A DNA stretch of 64,000 nt from the NCBI RefSeq assembly GCF_025736935.1, contig NZ_CP107048.1, forward strand, positions 124,001 to 188,000. The letters are read 5' to 3'. Below are positions 53,392 through 63,162 of the stretch, one piece after another. Each line of letters opens with the position of its first letter. The first letter of the stretch is position 1. The position numbers and the translations under genes were made by a program. The DNA comes from Qipengyuania sp. SS22 (GTDB lineage: Bacteria; Pseudomonadota; Alphaproteobacteria; Sphingomonadales; Sphingomonadaceae). The notes below the pieces were generated by a model that saw only the letters and a program-made list of their open reading frames with translations, had not been told where the DNA came from and did not search any database.

Positions 53392-53490
53392 CCTTTCCCG
53401 GGCACTATCGTTGACCACATCTTAAGCAGTTTCGGTCAGGCAGGCTGCCAGCGCAATGGGCGCGTTTGACGTTGGGGCACAGCCAGATCG

Positions 53491-55467
53491 ATGAACGACA
53501 CAGGCAATCCGGATTACCGTAGTTTCGACCCCGCGCAGGAAGACGGGGCGGAGCCGCCCCAGCCGCGCAGCAATTCGCTGCGCGACCGCATCCGCCGCAG
53601 CGCCGAACAGTCCTCCGCTCCGGCGGTGTCGCCTTCGGGCTATGTCCACCAGCCGCAGCAGCCTGTTGCCGAGATGAGCCAGCCGGAACCGGAGGCACAG
53701 TCGCGGCCCGCGCCGATCGAGGTACCCCGCAGCGAAGACCCTGCGGAACGTCCCGCGCCGCCCGCTGCCGCGACGCAGGGTGAAGCACCGCCGCGCCCGC
53801 CCGAACCTGCCGCCGCGCCCGAACCCGAAGAAACGCCCGCGCCAGCCCAAGAACCCGAGGCAGTGGGCGAGAACGCCGGCAAGCCGATCGGCGTCGTGCT
53901 CGAAATCGCCGGGTCCAGCTCGCAAATCGCGATCGACCTTCAGCGCCTCAACGAATGCGCGGAGGACAGCGATCCGTCGGTCGCCATGGCGGGCCAGGTC
54001 GGCTCGCAGATCAAGATCCGCGTGGGCAACAGCTGGCTGCTCGCCAGCGTGCGCAACCAGCGCCAGGACCGCAAGGCGGGGTCGATCCTCGCCAATATCG
54101 ACTTCCTCGGCGAAGGCACCGAAGAGAAACTGACCGGCAAGCTCCACCGCTTCCGCCGCGGCGTGACGCGCTATCCGGTGCCCGGCGCGATGGTCTATCC
54201 CGCGACGACGGCGGATTTGAAACAGGTCTATGCCAGCGATGGGCGCAGTGCGATCACCATCGGCAAGGTCTATCCGACCAAGGACATTCGCGCGGGCATC
54301 TATGTCGATGCCATGCTGGGCAAGCACTTCGCGCTGCTCGGGTCGACGGGTACGGGTAAATCGACCAGCGCCGCACTGATCCTGCACCGCATTTGCGAGG
54401 CCGCGCCCGAAGGTCATATCGTGATGATCGATCCGCATGGCGAATATGCCTCGGCGTTTCGCAACACGGGCGTGATCCTCGACGTCTCGAACCTGCAGAT
54501 GCCCTATTGGATCATGAACTTCGAGGAACATTGCGAGGTGCTGATTACCAGCACCGGCAATGACCACCAGGTCGATGCCGACATCCTCGCCAAGTGCCTG
54601 CTCAAGGCGCGGCAGAAGAGCCGGCTGGCCGAGCATATGGGCAAGATCACCGTGGATTCGCCGATCCCCTACCTGCTCTCGGACCTCTCGAACGAGATCC
54701 AGGACGCGATGGGCAAGCTCGACAAATCGACCAATTCCGCGCCCTATATGCGGATCAAGAACAAGCTCGACGAGATCAAGGCCGACCCGCGCTACCAGTT
54801 CATGTTCTCGGGCATGCTGGTGGCCGACACGATGGCCGATTTCATCGCCAAGATTTTCCGCATGCCGTCGAATGGCAAGCCGATTTCGATCATCGATGTG
54901 TCGGGCGTGCCGTCGGACATCACCTCCACCGTGGTTGCCGTGCTCAGCCGGCTGGTGTTCGATTTCGCCATCTGGGGCCGCGACGAGCGGACTTCGCCGA
55001 TCCTGCTGGTCTGCGAAGAAGCCCACCGCTACGTGCCCAACGAGAAGAATGCCGATGGCAATTCGGTCGGCACCATCCTCTCGCGGATCGCCAAGGAAGG
55101 CCGTAAATACGGCATCAGCCTGGGCCTGATCACGCAGCGTCCCTCCGACCTTGCCGAAGGCGTGCTGTCGCAGTGCGGTACGATCCTCTCGATGCGCCTC
55201 AACAACGACCGCGACCAGGAATTCGTCCGCGCGGCGATGCCCGAAGGCGCGCGCGGCTTCCTTGATGCGATCCCCGCGCTGCGCAACCGCGAGTGCATCA
55301 TCTGCGGCGAGGGTGTCGCCGTTCCGATCCGAATGAGCTTCGACAATCTCGAAGAATCGAAGCGTCCGGCGTCGGAAGACCCCAGCTTCGTCGAATTGTG
55401 GAACAACGCGGGCGGTGAAGAGGACATGGTCCAGCGCACCGTCCAGCGCTGGCGCTCGCAGGGCTGA
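53491..55467 (+). CDS. HerA-like ATPase with long disordered N-terminus
   Basis: A 658-residue DUF87/HerA-FtsK superfamily ATPase. The first 140 residues are low-complexity Pro/Glu/Ala (PAPPAAATQGEAPPRPPEPA), far longer than in archaeal HerA. A HAS-barrel-like region follows. Walker A is GSTGTGKST (284-292), then VMIDPHGEY, and Walker B is ILLVCEEAHRYVP (from 504). The sensor motif GLITQRPSDLAEG and C-terminal arginine region are intact. HerA usually acts with NurA nuclease or, in defence, with Sir2/DUF4297; neither is encoded next door. This is therefore a lone HerA, possibly with a partner elsewhere. Confidence 0.9.
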   Translation: MNDTGNPDYRSFDPAQEDGAEPPQPRSNSLRDRIRRSAEQSSAPAVSPSGYVHQPQQPVAEMSQPEPEAQSRPAPIEVPRSEDPAERPAPPAAATQGEAPPRPPEPAAAPEPEETPAPAQEPEAVGENAGKPIGVVLEIAGSSSQIAIDLQRLNECAEDSDPSVAMAGQVGSQIKIRVGNSWLLASVRNQRQDRKAGSILANIDFLGEGTEEKLTGKLHRFRRGVTRYPVPGAMVYPATTADLKQVYASDGRSAITIGKVYPTKDIRAGIYVDAMLGKHFALLGSTGTGKSTSAALILHRICEAAPEGHIVMIDPHGEYASAFRNTGVILDVSNLQMPYWIMNFEEHCEVLITSTGNDHQVDADILAKCLLKARQKSRLAEHMGKITVDSPIPYLLSDLSNEIQDAMGKLDKSTNSAPYMRIKNKLDEIKADPRYQFMFSGMLVADTMADFIAKIFRMPSNGKPISIIDVSGVPSDITSTVVAVLSRLVFDFAIWGRDERTSPILLVCEEAHRYVPNEKNADGNSVGTILSRIAKEGRKYGISLGLITQRPSDLAEGVLSQCGTILSMRLNNDRDQEFVRAAMPEGARGFLDAIPALRNRECIICGEGVAVPIRMSFDNLEESKRPASEDPSFVELWNNAGGEEDMVQRTVQRWRSQG

Positions 55468-55477
55468 TCCGCCCATA

Positions 55478-55579
55478 TAAGTCATTGCGAGGAGCCGCAG
55501 GCGACGCGGTAATCCAGAGTGCTCGGCATTGGCCAGAACGCTTGGAACTGGATTGCTTCGCTACGCTCGCAATGACTTA
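55478..55579. repeat. 102-bp palindromic dispersed element (GTCATTGCGAG type)
   Basis: TAAGTCATTGCGAG and its exact reverse complement (55566-55579) form 14-bp ends. Inside, imperfect AATCCAG / CTGGATT arms complete a hairpin. GTCATTGCGAGGAGC-type repeats are widespread intergenic elements in many bacteria. It lies between the herA stop and queE stop, and could end both transcripts. Confidence 0.8.
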
Positions 55580-55583
55580 CGTC

Positions 55584-56318
55584 TCAAGTGCCCCGCGTGT
55601 CGCCGAACAGGTGGATATGCAGCCGGTCGCTCATCCGGAAGCCGTGCTCGACGCATAGCGGCGCGAGCCATTGTTCGCGGGCGCGCAGAGTCTCGCTGTC
55701 GGTGCCTTCGGGCATCAGGAAGACGTGGTCGGGTTTGAACCGATAGCGATCGCGCAGCGCCAGCACCTCGTCGATATCCGCAGGCGCGGCGATCACGAAC
55801 TTGAACCATGCACGCGGATCGGTGGCATAGGCGTCGAGCCGCTCGGGGATCAGCGCCAGGTCTGCCGGATTACCGCTATGCGCGAGCTTGGGGCTGACGT
55901 TGAACTGGTCGATGCGGATGTCGAGCGCGGTCGGGGCCCTCGTCGTGCCGTTGGTTTCTATCTCCACTGTGACGTCGGGCAGATGGCCTAGCAACCGTAA
56001 AAGCGCCGGGGCCTGCAGCAGCGGTTCACCGCCGGTGATGACCAAGCGCTTCTGGCCCAGCGCGGTGATGCGCGCGGCGACCTCCTCCTCGTCCAGCGTG
56101 AGCTGGTTTGCCGTGCGGTCGAATTCCACCCCGTCGCGGTGCGGCCGTTCGTCGCCCGCGAAGTGCCAGGTGTAGGCGGTGTCGCACCACACGCAGGCGA
56201 GATTGCAGCGCGACAGCCGCAGGAAGGTGCAGGGCATGCCCGCACTCGGCCCTTCGCCCTGCACGCTGGCGAAGATCTCGGGCTCGCCGGGAGCCTGCGT
56301 GGCGAGGACTAGCGGCAT
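55584..56318 (-). CDS. queE: 7-carboxy-7-deazaguanine synthase
   Basis: A 244-residue radical-SAM enzyme that makes the 7-deazaguanine ring in queuosine synthesis. The [4Fe-4S] cysteines are in SRCNLACVWCDTAYTW, close to the usual CX3CX2C spacing for QueE, followed by the ITGGEPLLQ glycine-rich SAM site. The N-terminal EIFASVQGEGPSAGMPCTFL matches the substrate-binding start. The other que genes are not in the window. It ends a few bases from the dispersed repeat at 55478. Confidence 0.94.
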   Translation of the reverse strand: MPLVLATQAPGEPEIFASVQGEGPSAGMPCTFLRLSRCNLACVWCDTAYTWHFAGDERPHRDGVEFDRTANQLTLDEEEVAARITALGQKRLVITGGEPLLQAPALLRLLGHLPDVTVEIETNGTTRAPTALDIRIDQFNVSPKLAHSGNPADLALIPERLDAYATDPRAWFKFVIAAPADIDEVLALRDRYRFKPDHVFLMPEGTDSETLRAREQWLAPLCVEHGFRMSDRLHIHLFGDTRGT

Positions 56319-56531
56319 CAGGCAGGCTCACTCGGTTGGTCGTGCGTAGCGCACACATGGACCGCATGGACCACAGTCCAGGCGCGAAAAACGAACCGAT
56401 GAGTCATGCGGGGTTTGATCGATCTGCTCGATTGAAAATACGCGTCGCAGGAAGGGGTAGGGGCGTGGGCCATCGTCGCGCTCATGACACAAACGGGCCG
56501 AGTAGGAAATCGCCGCCCTCGTTCACCCCAT

Positions 56532-56629
56532 CCGTCACCCCGGCCTCTGAGCCGGGGTCGGGCTGTTCTCCGTGGCAGGCACTAGGCCGAGCGAAGAAGC
56601 CTGACCCCGGATCAAGTCCGGGGTGACGG
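56532..56629. repeat. 98-bp double-hairpin dispersed element (GTCACCCCGG type)
   Basis: This lies in the 331-bp gap between queE and valS. Its 12-bp ends CCGTCACCCCGG / CCGGGGTGACGG are exact inverted copies. Inside are two hairpins (CCCCGGC-ctctga-GCCGGGG and CCCCGGA-tcaag-TCCGGGG). The sequence matches a repeat common in alphaproteobacterial genomes. The rest of the gap (56319-56531) shows no gene; it should contain the queE promoter. Confidence 0.8.
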
Positions 56630-56649
56630 GGAGCGGGTAGCGCGCGAAG

Positions 56650-59481
56650 TCAGCCCAGCCGCGCCAGTGCCGCTTCGAGCCGGGCGACTTCGGCCACGTG
56701 GTGCGCATGGTCGGCGCGCGCCTTCTCGACCGCTTCGGGCTTGGCGCGGTCGACGAAGTTGGCGTTCGATAGCCGCCCGTCGAGCGACTTGGCTTCCTTG
56801 GCCGAGGCTTCGAGCGCTTTCGACAGGCGGGCCTTTTCCGCTGCGATGTCGATCACCCCTTCGAGCGGAATGATCAGCGCATCCTCGCCCGCCGCGATCT
56901 GCATTGCCGCGCCAGCGGGTGCTTCGGCAAAGTGGATCGCGGTCAGCCGTGCCAGTCGCTCGATCGCAGGGGCATTCGCCTCGACCACCGATTTTGCGAG
57001 CGCGCTGGGGGCGGGGCAGAAGGCTTCCAGCTTCGCGCCCGGCGCAATGCCCAGCTCGTTCTTGGCGGTGCGGATGGCGCTGGTGAGCGCGATCAGCCAG
57101 TCGATTTCCGCCTTGGCCTCGGTATCGACGTCGGCTTGCGGATCGACCCAGCTTGCAGTGATCAGCGGATAGTTCGCGCGGTCGCCCTGCTTGGACCACA
57201 GCTCTTCGGTGATGAAGGGCATGAAGGGGTGCAGCATGACGAGGATCTGGTCGAGCGCCCAGCCGGCGACCGCCTTGGTTTCCTCGTCGAAATTGCCTTT
57301 GACCAGTTCGATATACCAGTCGCAGAAGCGGTCCCACACGAAATGGTAGATCGTGTTGGCCGCGGCATCGAAGCGCAGATCGGCCAGAGCCGCGTCGAGC
57401 GCCTGCCTGGTTTCGACCACTTCGCCGATGATCCAGCGGTTGACCGTATGGGTCGCCCCTGGCGCGGCGATGCTGGTGGCCGCGCCGATGCCGTTCGACT
57501 GGCAGAAGCGCGTCGCGTTCCACAGCTTGGTCGCGAAATTGCGGTATCCCTCGATCCGCTTGTCATCCATCTTGATGTCGCGGCCCTGGCTTTCCATCGC
57601 CGCCATGAAGAAGCGCAGCGCATCGGCACCATATTGGTCGATCAGCCCCAGCGGATCGACGACATTGCCCTTGGACTTGGACATCTTCTGCCCATCCGCC
57701 GCGCGGACGAGACCGTGCAGATAGAGCTTGGGCCACGGGTTCTGCCCGGTGGTGTACTGCCCCATCATCATCATCCGCGCATCCCAGAAGAACAGGATGT
57801 CGAAACCGGAGATCAGCAGGTTGTTGGGGTAGTGCTTGGCGAGCAGCGAAGCCCTCTCCCCTTGTGGCAGAGGGTTGGGAGAGGGGTTCGCCGTGTCAGC
57901 GGCGACCATGGTCGCCGCCCCCTCACCCTCCGCGCCTGTTGGCGCTCCTCCCTCTCCCGCAGGGGGAGAGGGATTCTCCGGCCAGCCGAGAGTGGCGAAG
58001 GGCCACAGCGCGGAGGAGAACCAGGTGTCGAGCACGTCCTCGTCGCGGGTCAGCACCGCGCCTTCGCCGGCCTGAGCCTGCGCTTCCTCCTCGGTCAGTG
58101 CGACATAGGCCTTGCCGTCGCCATCGTACCAAGCCGGAATGCGGTGGCCCCACCACAGCTGGCGGCTCACGCACCACGGTTGGATGTTTTCCATCCAGTT
58201 GAAGAAGGTCTTCTCCCAGATCTTGGGGACGATCTCGACGTCGCCGTTCTTGACCGCCTCGATCGGCTTTACGGCCAGCTTCTCGGCATCGACATACCAC
58301 TGGTCGGTCAGCCAGGGTTCGATCACCACGCCGCCGCGGTCGCCGAAAGGCGTCGCGATGGTGCGCGGTTCGGCGTCGAGTTGCTGCTCCTCGCCCTTCT
58401 TGGTCTTGGCGATATGCGGGATCAGATGGCCACTGTCCTTGAGCCGCTGGACGACCAGTTCGCGCGCGCCATCCATGCCGTCACGCTTGAAGCGGTGCAG
58501 GCCGAGGAATTCGTCGGGAATCTTGGCGTCGTCGTTCACCTGGCAGACGTTCGCTTCGCCATCGAGCATGTTGAGCATCTCGGCAGGTTTGAATCCGGCG
58601 CGCTTGCCCACCTCGAAGTCGTTGAAATCGTGCCCGGGGGTGATCTTCACCGCGCCGCTACCCAGTTCGGGATCGGCATGTTCGTCGGCCACGATCGGCA
58701 CCCGGCGGCCGGTGATCGGCAGCACGACATGCTTGCCGACCACGCTGGCATAGCGCTCGTCTTCGGGATGCACCGCCACCGCCATGTCGGCCAGCATGGT
58801 CTCGGGGCGCGTGGTCGCGACCTCGATATAGTCGCGTCCGTCGGCCAGCGTGACGCCGTCTTCGAGCGGGTAGCGGAAGTGCCAGAACGAGCCCTTCACA
58901 TCCTGCGTCTCGACCTCGAGATCGGAAATCGCGGTCTTGAGCTTGGGGTCCCAATTGACCAGCCGCTTGTCGCGGTAGATCAGCCCGTCATTATAAAGAT
59001 CGACGAAAGTCTTGGTCACCGCCGCGCTGAAATGCGGGTCCATCGTGAACTGTTCGCGTGACCAGTCCATCGAACAGCCCAGCCGGCGCAGCTGGCGCGT
59101 GATCGTGCCGCCGCTTTCTTCTTTCCATTCCCATACCTTGTCGACGAAGTCCTCGCGCGAATAATTGGTGCGCTTGTCCTGCTTCGCCTCGAGCTGGCGT
59201 TCGACGACCATCTGCGTGGCGATGCCCGCATGGTCGGTGCCCACCACCCACAGCGCGTCCTTGCCGCGCAGCCGCTCGTAGCGGATCATGATGTCCTGCA
59301 GCGTGTTGTCGAGCGCGTGGCCAATATGCAGGCTGCCGGTGACGTTGGGCGGCGGATTGACGATGGTGTAAGGCTCGGCATCGGGACGGTCGGGCCGGAA
59401 CAGGCCTTCCTGTTCCCAATGCGCGTACCAGCGCTTCTCGATTTCGGCCGGGTCGAAGGTCGTGGGTAGCTCGGTGCTCAT
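56650..59481 (-). CDS. valS: Valyl-tRNA synthetase with internal insertion
   Basis: A 943-residue class I synthetase that charges tRNA-Val. The HIGH-type motif is [15 protein letters not shown] and the KMSKS loop is KMSKSKGNV. The editing (CP1) domain and C-terminal anticodon and coiled-coil regions ([20 protein letters not shown]) are complete. Between LGWPEN and LLAKHYPN, where relatives are continuous, about 42 residues (504-545) are added: a low-complexity Gly/Pro/Glu stretch ([13 protein letters not shown] ... NPLPQGERA) encoded by a palindromic element. The frame is kept. The gene is otherwise normal in length, and is divergent from mlaE. Confidence 0.96.
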   Translation of the reverse strand: MSTELPTTFDPAEIEKRWYAHWEQEGLFRPDRPDAEPYTIVNPPPNVTGSLHIGHALDNTLQDIMIRYERLRGKDALWVVGTDHAGIATQMVVERQLEAKQDKRTNYSREDFVDKVWEWKEESGGTITRQLRRLGCSMDWSREQFTMDPHFSAAVTKTFVDLYNDGLIYRDKRLVNWDPKLKTAISDLEVETQDVKGSFWHFRYPLEDGVTLADGRDYIEVATTRPETMLADMAVAVHPEDERYASVVGKHVVLPITGRRVPIVADEHADPELGSGAVKITPGHDFNDFEVGKRAGFKPAEMLNMLDGEANVCQVNDDAKIPDEFLGLHRFKRDGMDGARELVVQRLKDSGHLIPHIAKTKKGEEQQLDAEPRTIATPFGDRGGVVIEPWLTDQWYVDAEKLAVKPIEAVKNGDVEIVPKIWEKTFFNWMENIQPWCVSRQLWWGHRIPAWYDGDGKAYVALTEEEAQAQAGEGAVLTRDEDVLDTWFSSALWPFATLGWPENPSPPAGEGGAPTGAEGEGAATMVAADTANPSPNPLPQGERASLLAKHYPNNLLISGFDILFFWDARMMMMGQYTTGQNPWPKLYLHGLVRAADGQKMSKSKGNVVDPLGLIDQYGADALRFFMAAMESQGRDIKMDDKRIEGYRNFATKLWNATRFCQSNGIGAATSIAAPGATHTVNRWIIGEVVETRQALDAALADLRFDAAANTIYHFVWDRFCDWYIELVKGNFDEETKAVAGWALDQILVMLHPFMPFITEELWSKQGDRANYPLITASWVDPQADVDTEAKAEIDWLIALTSAIRTAKNELGIAPGAKLEAFCPAPSALAKSVVEANAPAIERLARLTAIHFAEAPAGAAMQIAAGEDALIIPLEGVIDIAAEKARLSKALEASAKEAKSLDGRLSNANFVDRAKPEAVEKARADHAHHVAEVARLEAALARLG
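57852..57972. repeat. 121-bp palindromic element inserted in frame in valS
   Basis: Its ends are exact 10-bp inverted repeats, CCCTCTCCCC and GGGGAGAGGG. Inner arms are also partly complementary. Together with the 5 nt next to it (57847-57851) it accounts for 126 nt, 42 codons, and adds a Gly/Pro/Glu-rich stretch to ValRS without a stop. The amino acid string NPLPQGE is typical of translated REP-type repeats. Confidence 0.82.
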
Positions 59482-59584
59482 GCGACTGGCCTTTGCCAGC
59501 GCCCTTGGTGCGATGCAACGCTGCAGGTGAAGTCGCGCGATAGCCGCTTGGCAAGTGGAGGATTTGCTCGCATACGACGCCGCA

Positions 59585-60697
59585 ATGGGTAGTTTCGCCG
59601 AATACGAACTGATCGAGGATGATGACGGGGCTACGGTCCTCGTGCTCTCCGGGCCCTATCTGGTCTCGACCATTGGTGCGATCGACCAGGATTTGCGGGT
59701 CCTCGATGGGCCCATCGACACCATCGACCTGTCTGCCATCAGCGAAATCGATACGGTCGGCGCATGGGTGGCCTGCAGCCTGTCGAAGACGCACGATGCC
59801 GAGATCGTCGGTGCGAGCGATCGCGCCAAGCGGCTGGTCGGCGCGCTCGAGGGCATGAGCGTCGAGGAAGACATTACCGCGCCGCGCCTGCCCGTGTGGG
59901 AGCGCGTGCCGCAGGCGGTGGGCGACAAGCTGTTCAACGCCCGCCACGGTGCATACGGCGTGATCGGCTTCCTGGGCGCGCTGCTGATCTCCATCGGCAG
60001 CCTGATCCGCCATCCGCGCCGCTTCCGCGTGCTCGCGCTGGTCCGCCAGCTTGAACTGGTGGGGGTGTCGGCGCTGCCGATCATCGGCTTGATGAGCTTC
60101 CTGATCGGCGTGGTCATCGCGCAGCAGGGCGCGGTCCAGCTGGCGCAATTCGGGGCGGAGACGCTGACCGTCAATCTGGTCGGCCGGATCACCTTGCGCG
60201 AACTGGGTGTGCTGATGACCGCGATCATGGTCGCGGGCCGATCGGGCAGTGCCTTCGCCGCGCAGATCGGGACGATGCGGCTAACCGAGGAAGTTGATGC
60301 GATGCAGACCATTGGCATCTCGCCAATGGAAGCGCTGGTCGTTCCGCGCATCCTTGCCGCGGTGCTGATGATGCCGCTGCTCGGCTTCTATGCCTCCGGG
60401 GTTGCGATAATCGGCGGCGCGTTCGTCGGGCAGTTCATGCTGGGCATTCCGTTCTGGACCTTCCTCACCCGGATCCAGGACGTGGTTCCGATCTACGATT
60501 TGTGGGTCGGGCTGGTCAAAGCGCCGGTGTTCGGGCTGATCGTCGCGCTGGCGGGCTGCTATCACGGCATGCAGGTCAAGGGGAATTCGGAAGACGTCGG
60601 CCTGCGCACCACCATGGCGGTGGTGACGGGGATCTTCGCCGTGATCGTGATCGATGCCTTCTTCGCCGTGTTCTTTACCGAAATCGGGTGGGGCTGA
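59585..60697 (+). CDS. mlaE: MlaE-type phospholipid transport permease with N-terminal STAS-like domain
   Basis: A 370-residue permease of the Mla lipid transporter, which moves phospholipids between inner and outer membrane. An N-terminal STAS-like (MlaB-related) part ([20 protein letters not shown], then [15 protein letters not shown]) is fused to the MlaE membrane domain. MlaE motifs include [38 protein letters not shown] and [16 protein letters not shown]. The start is uncertain: ATG 59585 is used, but GTG 59555 and TTG 59564 are also in frame. Its stop overlaps the mlaF ATG (TGATG), and it is first in the operon. Confidence 0.92.
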   Translation: MGSFAEYELIEDDDGATVLVLSGPYLVSTIGAIDQDLRVLDGPIDTIDLSAISEIDTVGAWVACSLSKTHDAEIVGASDRAKRLVGALEGMSVEEDITAPRLPVWERVPQAVGDKLFNARHGAYGVIGFLGALLISIGSLIRHPRRFRVLALVRQLELVGVSALPIIGLMSFLIGVVIAQQGAVQLAQFGAETLTVNLVGRITLRELGVLMTAIMVAGRSGSAFAAQIGTMRLTEEVDAMQTIGISPMEALVVPRILAAVLMMPLLGFYASGVAIIGGAFVGQFMLGIPFWTFLTRIQDVVPIYDLWVGLVKAPVFGLIVALAGCYHGMQVKGNSEDVGLRTTMAVVTGIFAVIVIDAFFAVFFTEIGWG

Positions 60698-61599
60698 TGG
60701 CGCAGGACGAAACCGGGCGCGAACTGGGCCGCCACGAACGCTATCGCGGCGATTACCCGATCGTCGTCGAAGGGCTGACCAATGCTTTCGGCCCGCAGGT
60801 CGTTCACGAGAACCTCGATCTCAAGGTCAGGCGCGGCGAAATCCTCGGCGTGGTTGGCGGATCGGGCACCGGCAAGAGCGTGCTGATGCGCTCGATCATC
60901 GGGCTGCAACGCCCGACCGAAGGTGACATCCGCGTGTTCGGCAAGTCGATCATCGACACCGATCCCAATGTGAATATCGGCATTCGCAACCGCTGGGGCG
61001 TGCTGTTTCAGGGCGGGGCGCTGTTCTCGACGCTGACCGTGGGCGAGAATGTCGAAGTGCCGCTCAAGCAGTTCTACCCCGATATCGAACCCGATCTGCG
61101 CCACGAGATCGCGCGCTACAAGGTGGTGCTGTCGGGGCTCGCCGAAGAGGCAGTGGCCAAGTTTCCCTCCGAACTGTCGGGCGGGATGAAGAAACGCGCC
61201 GGGCTCGCCCGCGCATTGGCGCTCGATCCCGAATTGTTGTTCCTCGACGAGCCGACCGCGGGGCTCGACCCGGTCGGCGCGGCCGCGTTCGACCGGCTGA
61301 CGCTGGAACTGAAGGAAACGCTCGGGCTGACCGTATTCCTGATCACCCACGATCTCGATACGCTGCACGAGATCTGCGACCGCGTGGCGGTGCTGGCGGA
61401 CAAGCAGGTGATCGCGGTCGACACCGTGCCCAATCTGATGGAACTGGACCATCCGTGGATCCAGCAATATTTCAACGGTCCGCGCGGGCGCGCGGCGCTG
61501 ACCGCACAGGCGCTCGACGAATTGCGCCGGCACATGGACAAACCGGTCGCCGCGCATGCGGTCAAAGCGTTGGACAAACCGCCTGCGGGCAAGGCATAG
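60697..61599 (+). CDS. mlaF: MlaF-type ABC transporter ATPase
   Basis: A 300-residue ATPase that powers the Mla lipid transporter. Walker A is GGSGTGKSV, the signature is LSGGMKKR, and Walker B with the catalytic Glu is LLFLDEPTAGLDP. The switch His is in LITHDLDTLHEIC. The C-terminal 45 residues extend past the usual MlaF end and may contact other subunits. It overlaps mlaE by one base and precedes mlaD by 10 bp, so the permease, ATPase and substrate-binding subunits are made from one transcript. Confidence 0.95.
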   Translation: MAQDETGRELGRHERYRGDYPIVVEGLTNAFGPQVVHENLDLKVRRGEILGVVGGSGTGKSVLMRSIIGLQRPTEGDIRVFGKSIIDTDPNVNIGIRNRWGVLFQGGALFSTLTVGENVEVPLKQFYPDIEPDLRHEIARYKVVLSGLAEEAVAKFPSELSGGMKKRAGLARALALDPELLFLDEPTAGLDPVGAAAFDRLTLELKETLGLTVFLITHDLDTLHEICDRVAVLADKQVIAVDTVPNLMELDHPWIQQYFNGPRGRAALTAQALDELRRHMDKPVAAHAVKALDKPPAGKA

Positions 61600-61609
61600 G
61601 GCGAAACCA

Positions 61610-62560
61610 ATGGAAACGCGGGCAAATCACGTTTGGGTCGGTGCGGTAACGCTGCTGATCCTCGGCGCGCTCGCGCTGTTCATCGTCTGGCTCGCGCGCC
61701 TCGGCGGCGGTGACCAGAACGAATACGATATCTTCTTCAAGCAGTCGGTCGCGGGTCTCGCCAATGGCAGCTCGGTCGATTTCGCCGGCGTGCCCGTGGG
61801 GCAGGTCAATGAAATCGTGCTGTGGGACAAGGATCCCGAATTTGTCCGCGTGCGGATCAAGGTGAAGGAAAGCGTGCCCATCCTGGTCGGCACCACCGCG
61901 ACGATCCAGGGCAGTTTTACCGGCGTGTCGACGATCACGCTCGATGGCGCGCGCAGCGGTGCCCCGCCGATTTCGTGCGAGACCACCGCCTGCACCGAAG
62001 GCGTGCCGATCATTCCGCCCACTACCGGCGGCGGCTTCGGCGCCGTGCTGGCCAGCGCGCCGCTCCTGCTCGAACGGCTGGCCACGCTGACCGAGCGGTT
62101 GACCGTGTTGCTGAGCGATCGCAACCAGGAAGAAATCTCGCAGATCCTCGCCAACACCAACGCCGCGAGCGCGGGCTTCGCCGCCGCAGCGCCGCAGCTT
62201 GAGCGGACCATGGCCGAACTGCAGGTGACCCTGCGCGAAGCGAGCGAGGCGCTGGACCAGTTCGAAAAGGTCACTGCCTCGACCGATCGCATCCTCAACC
62301 AGGAAGGCGAGGCGATCGCGCGCGACCTGCGCTCGACGCTCGAATCCGCCAGCGGCGCGGCCAAGGCGCTCGAAGACACGCTAAACGAAGCGCGCCCGGC
62401 GACCCGGCAGCTGACCGAAAGCACGCTGCCCGCCGCCGAAGCCACGCTGAAGGACCTGCGCGCCACCAGCAAGGCGCTGCGCGACGTGACCGAGAAGATC
62501 GACGAAAAGGGCGCGGGCGCGCTGCTTTCGAGCCAGCCGCTGCCCGACTACAAGCCGTAA
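61610..62560 (+). CDS. mlaD: MlaD-type MCE lipid-binding protein
   Basis: A 316-residue MCE-domain protein anchored in the inner membrane. An N-terminal helix (VTLLILGALALFIVWLARLG) is followed by the MCE domain (YDIFFKQSVAGLANGSSVDF, then GVPVGQVNEIVLW and GSFTGVSTITLDGA). The C-terminal 150 residues are a long amphipathic helix (AAAPQLERTMAELQVTLREA), longer than E. coli MlaD and likely to form a needle or coiled-coil tunnel. It lies 12 bp from the lipoprotein gene. Binds lipid for transfer across the periplasm, by family. Confidence 0.93.
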   Translation: METRANHVWVGAVTLLILGALALFIVWLARLGGGDQNEYDIFFKQSVAGLANGSSVDFAGVPVGQVNEIVLWDKDPEFVRVRIKVKESVPILVGTTATIQGSFTGVSTITLDGARSGAPPISCETTACTEGVPIIPPTTGGGFGAVLASAPLLLERLATLTERLTVLLSDRNQEEISQILANTNAASAGFAAAAPQLERTMAELQVTLREASEALDQFEKVTASTDRILNQEGEAIARDLRSTLESASGAAKALEDTLNEARPATRQLTESTLPAAEATLKDLRATSKALRDVTEKIDEKGAGALLSSQPLPDYKP

Positions 62561-62571
62561 GGGGCCAGAGC

Positions 62572-63156
62572 ATGACACGCACCATCACACTTGCCGCGTT
62601 GGCCCCGGTCCTGCTGCTCGGTGGCTGCCTCAGCTTCGGCGGCGAAGCACCCGACAGCCTGCTGACGCTGACGCCCACCACCACCGCGCCCGCGGGCGCC
62701 GGTGCGGCAGCCGCGCAGGGCACCGCGCTGGCCATCGTCGAGTTCGAAGCGACCCGCGCGCTCGATGTCACCCGCGTGCCGGTACAGGTCACCGATACGC
62801 AGCTCGCCTATCTGCAGGACGCCGTCTGGGTCGATCGGCCCGCGCGCCTGTTCGGCCAGCTGGTCGCCGAAACAATCCGTTCGCGCACCGGCCGCGTGGT
62901 CATCGATGGTGCCGATCCGGGCGTGAACGCGACCGATCGCCTGCACGGCTCGCTGCGCGCCTTCGGTTACGACGCGCGCACCCTCGAAGCCGTCGTGACC
63001 TTCGATGCAGTGCGCAACACCAATGACGCGGAACCCATGACGCGCCGCTTCGAAGCGCGCGTACCCGTGGCCGCGCCCGAAACCGCCTTCGTCGGCCCGG
63101 CGCTCAACCAGGCTGCCAACGATGTCGCAGGACAGGTCGCCGACTGGGTCGGCTGA
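62572..63156 (+). CDS. ABC-transport auxiliary lipoprotein (PqiC-like)
   Basis: A 194-residue lipoprotein with lipobox LLGGC (Cys near residue 19), fitting the ABC_trans_aux (PqiC-like) family: IVEFEATRALDVTRVPVQVT, then LAYLQDAVWVDRPARLFGQL and a C-terminal domain. It is the fourth gene of the Mla-type operon and probably docks on the outer membrane to receive lipid from the MCE protein. MlaA and MlaC are not in the window. It ends 6 bp before the convergent ATP12 gene. Confidence 0.88.
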   Translation: MTRTITLAALAPVLLLGGCLSFGGEAPDSLLTLTPTTTAPAGAGAAAAQGTALAIVEFEATRALDVTRVPVQVTDTQLAYLQDAVWVDRPARLFGQLVAETIRSRTGRVVIDGADPGVNATDRLHGSLRAFGYDARTLEAVVTFDAVRNTNDAEPMTRRFEARVPVAAPETAFVGPALNQAANDVAGQVADWVG

Positions 63157-63162
63157 GCCGGT

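Noticed and set aside
53491..55467. HerA as part of an anti-phage defence island
   Set aside because: No nuclease, Sir2 or other defence gene is adjacent; neighbours are housekeeping genes.
53422..55485. Long minus-strand open frame opposite herA
   Set aside because: Arg/Asp/His-rich antisense shadow with no motif; the plus-strand frame has full Walker motifs.
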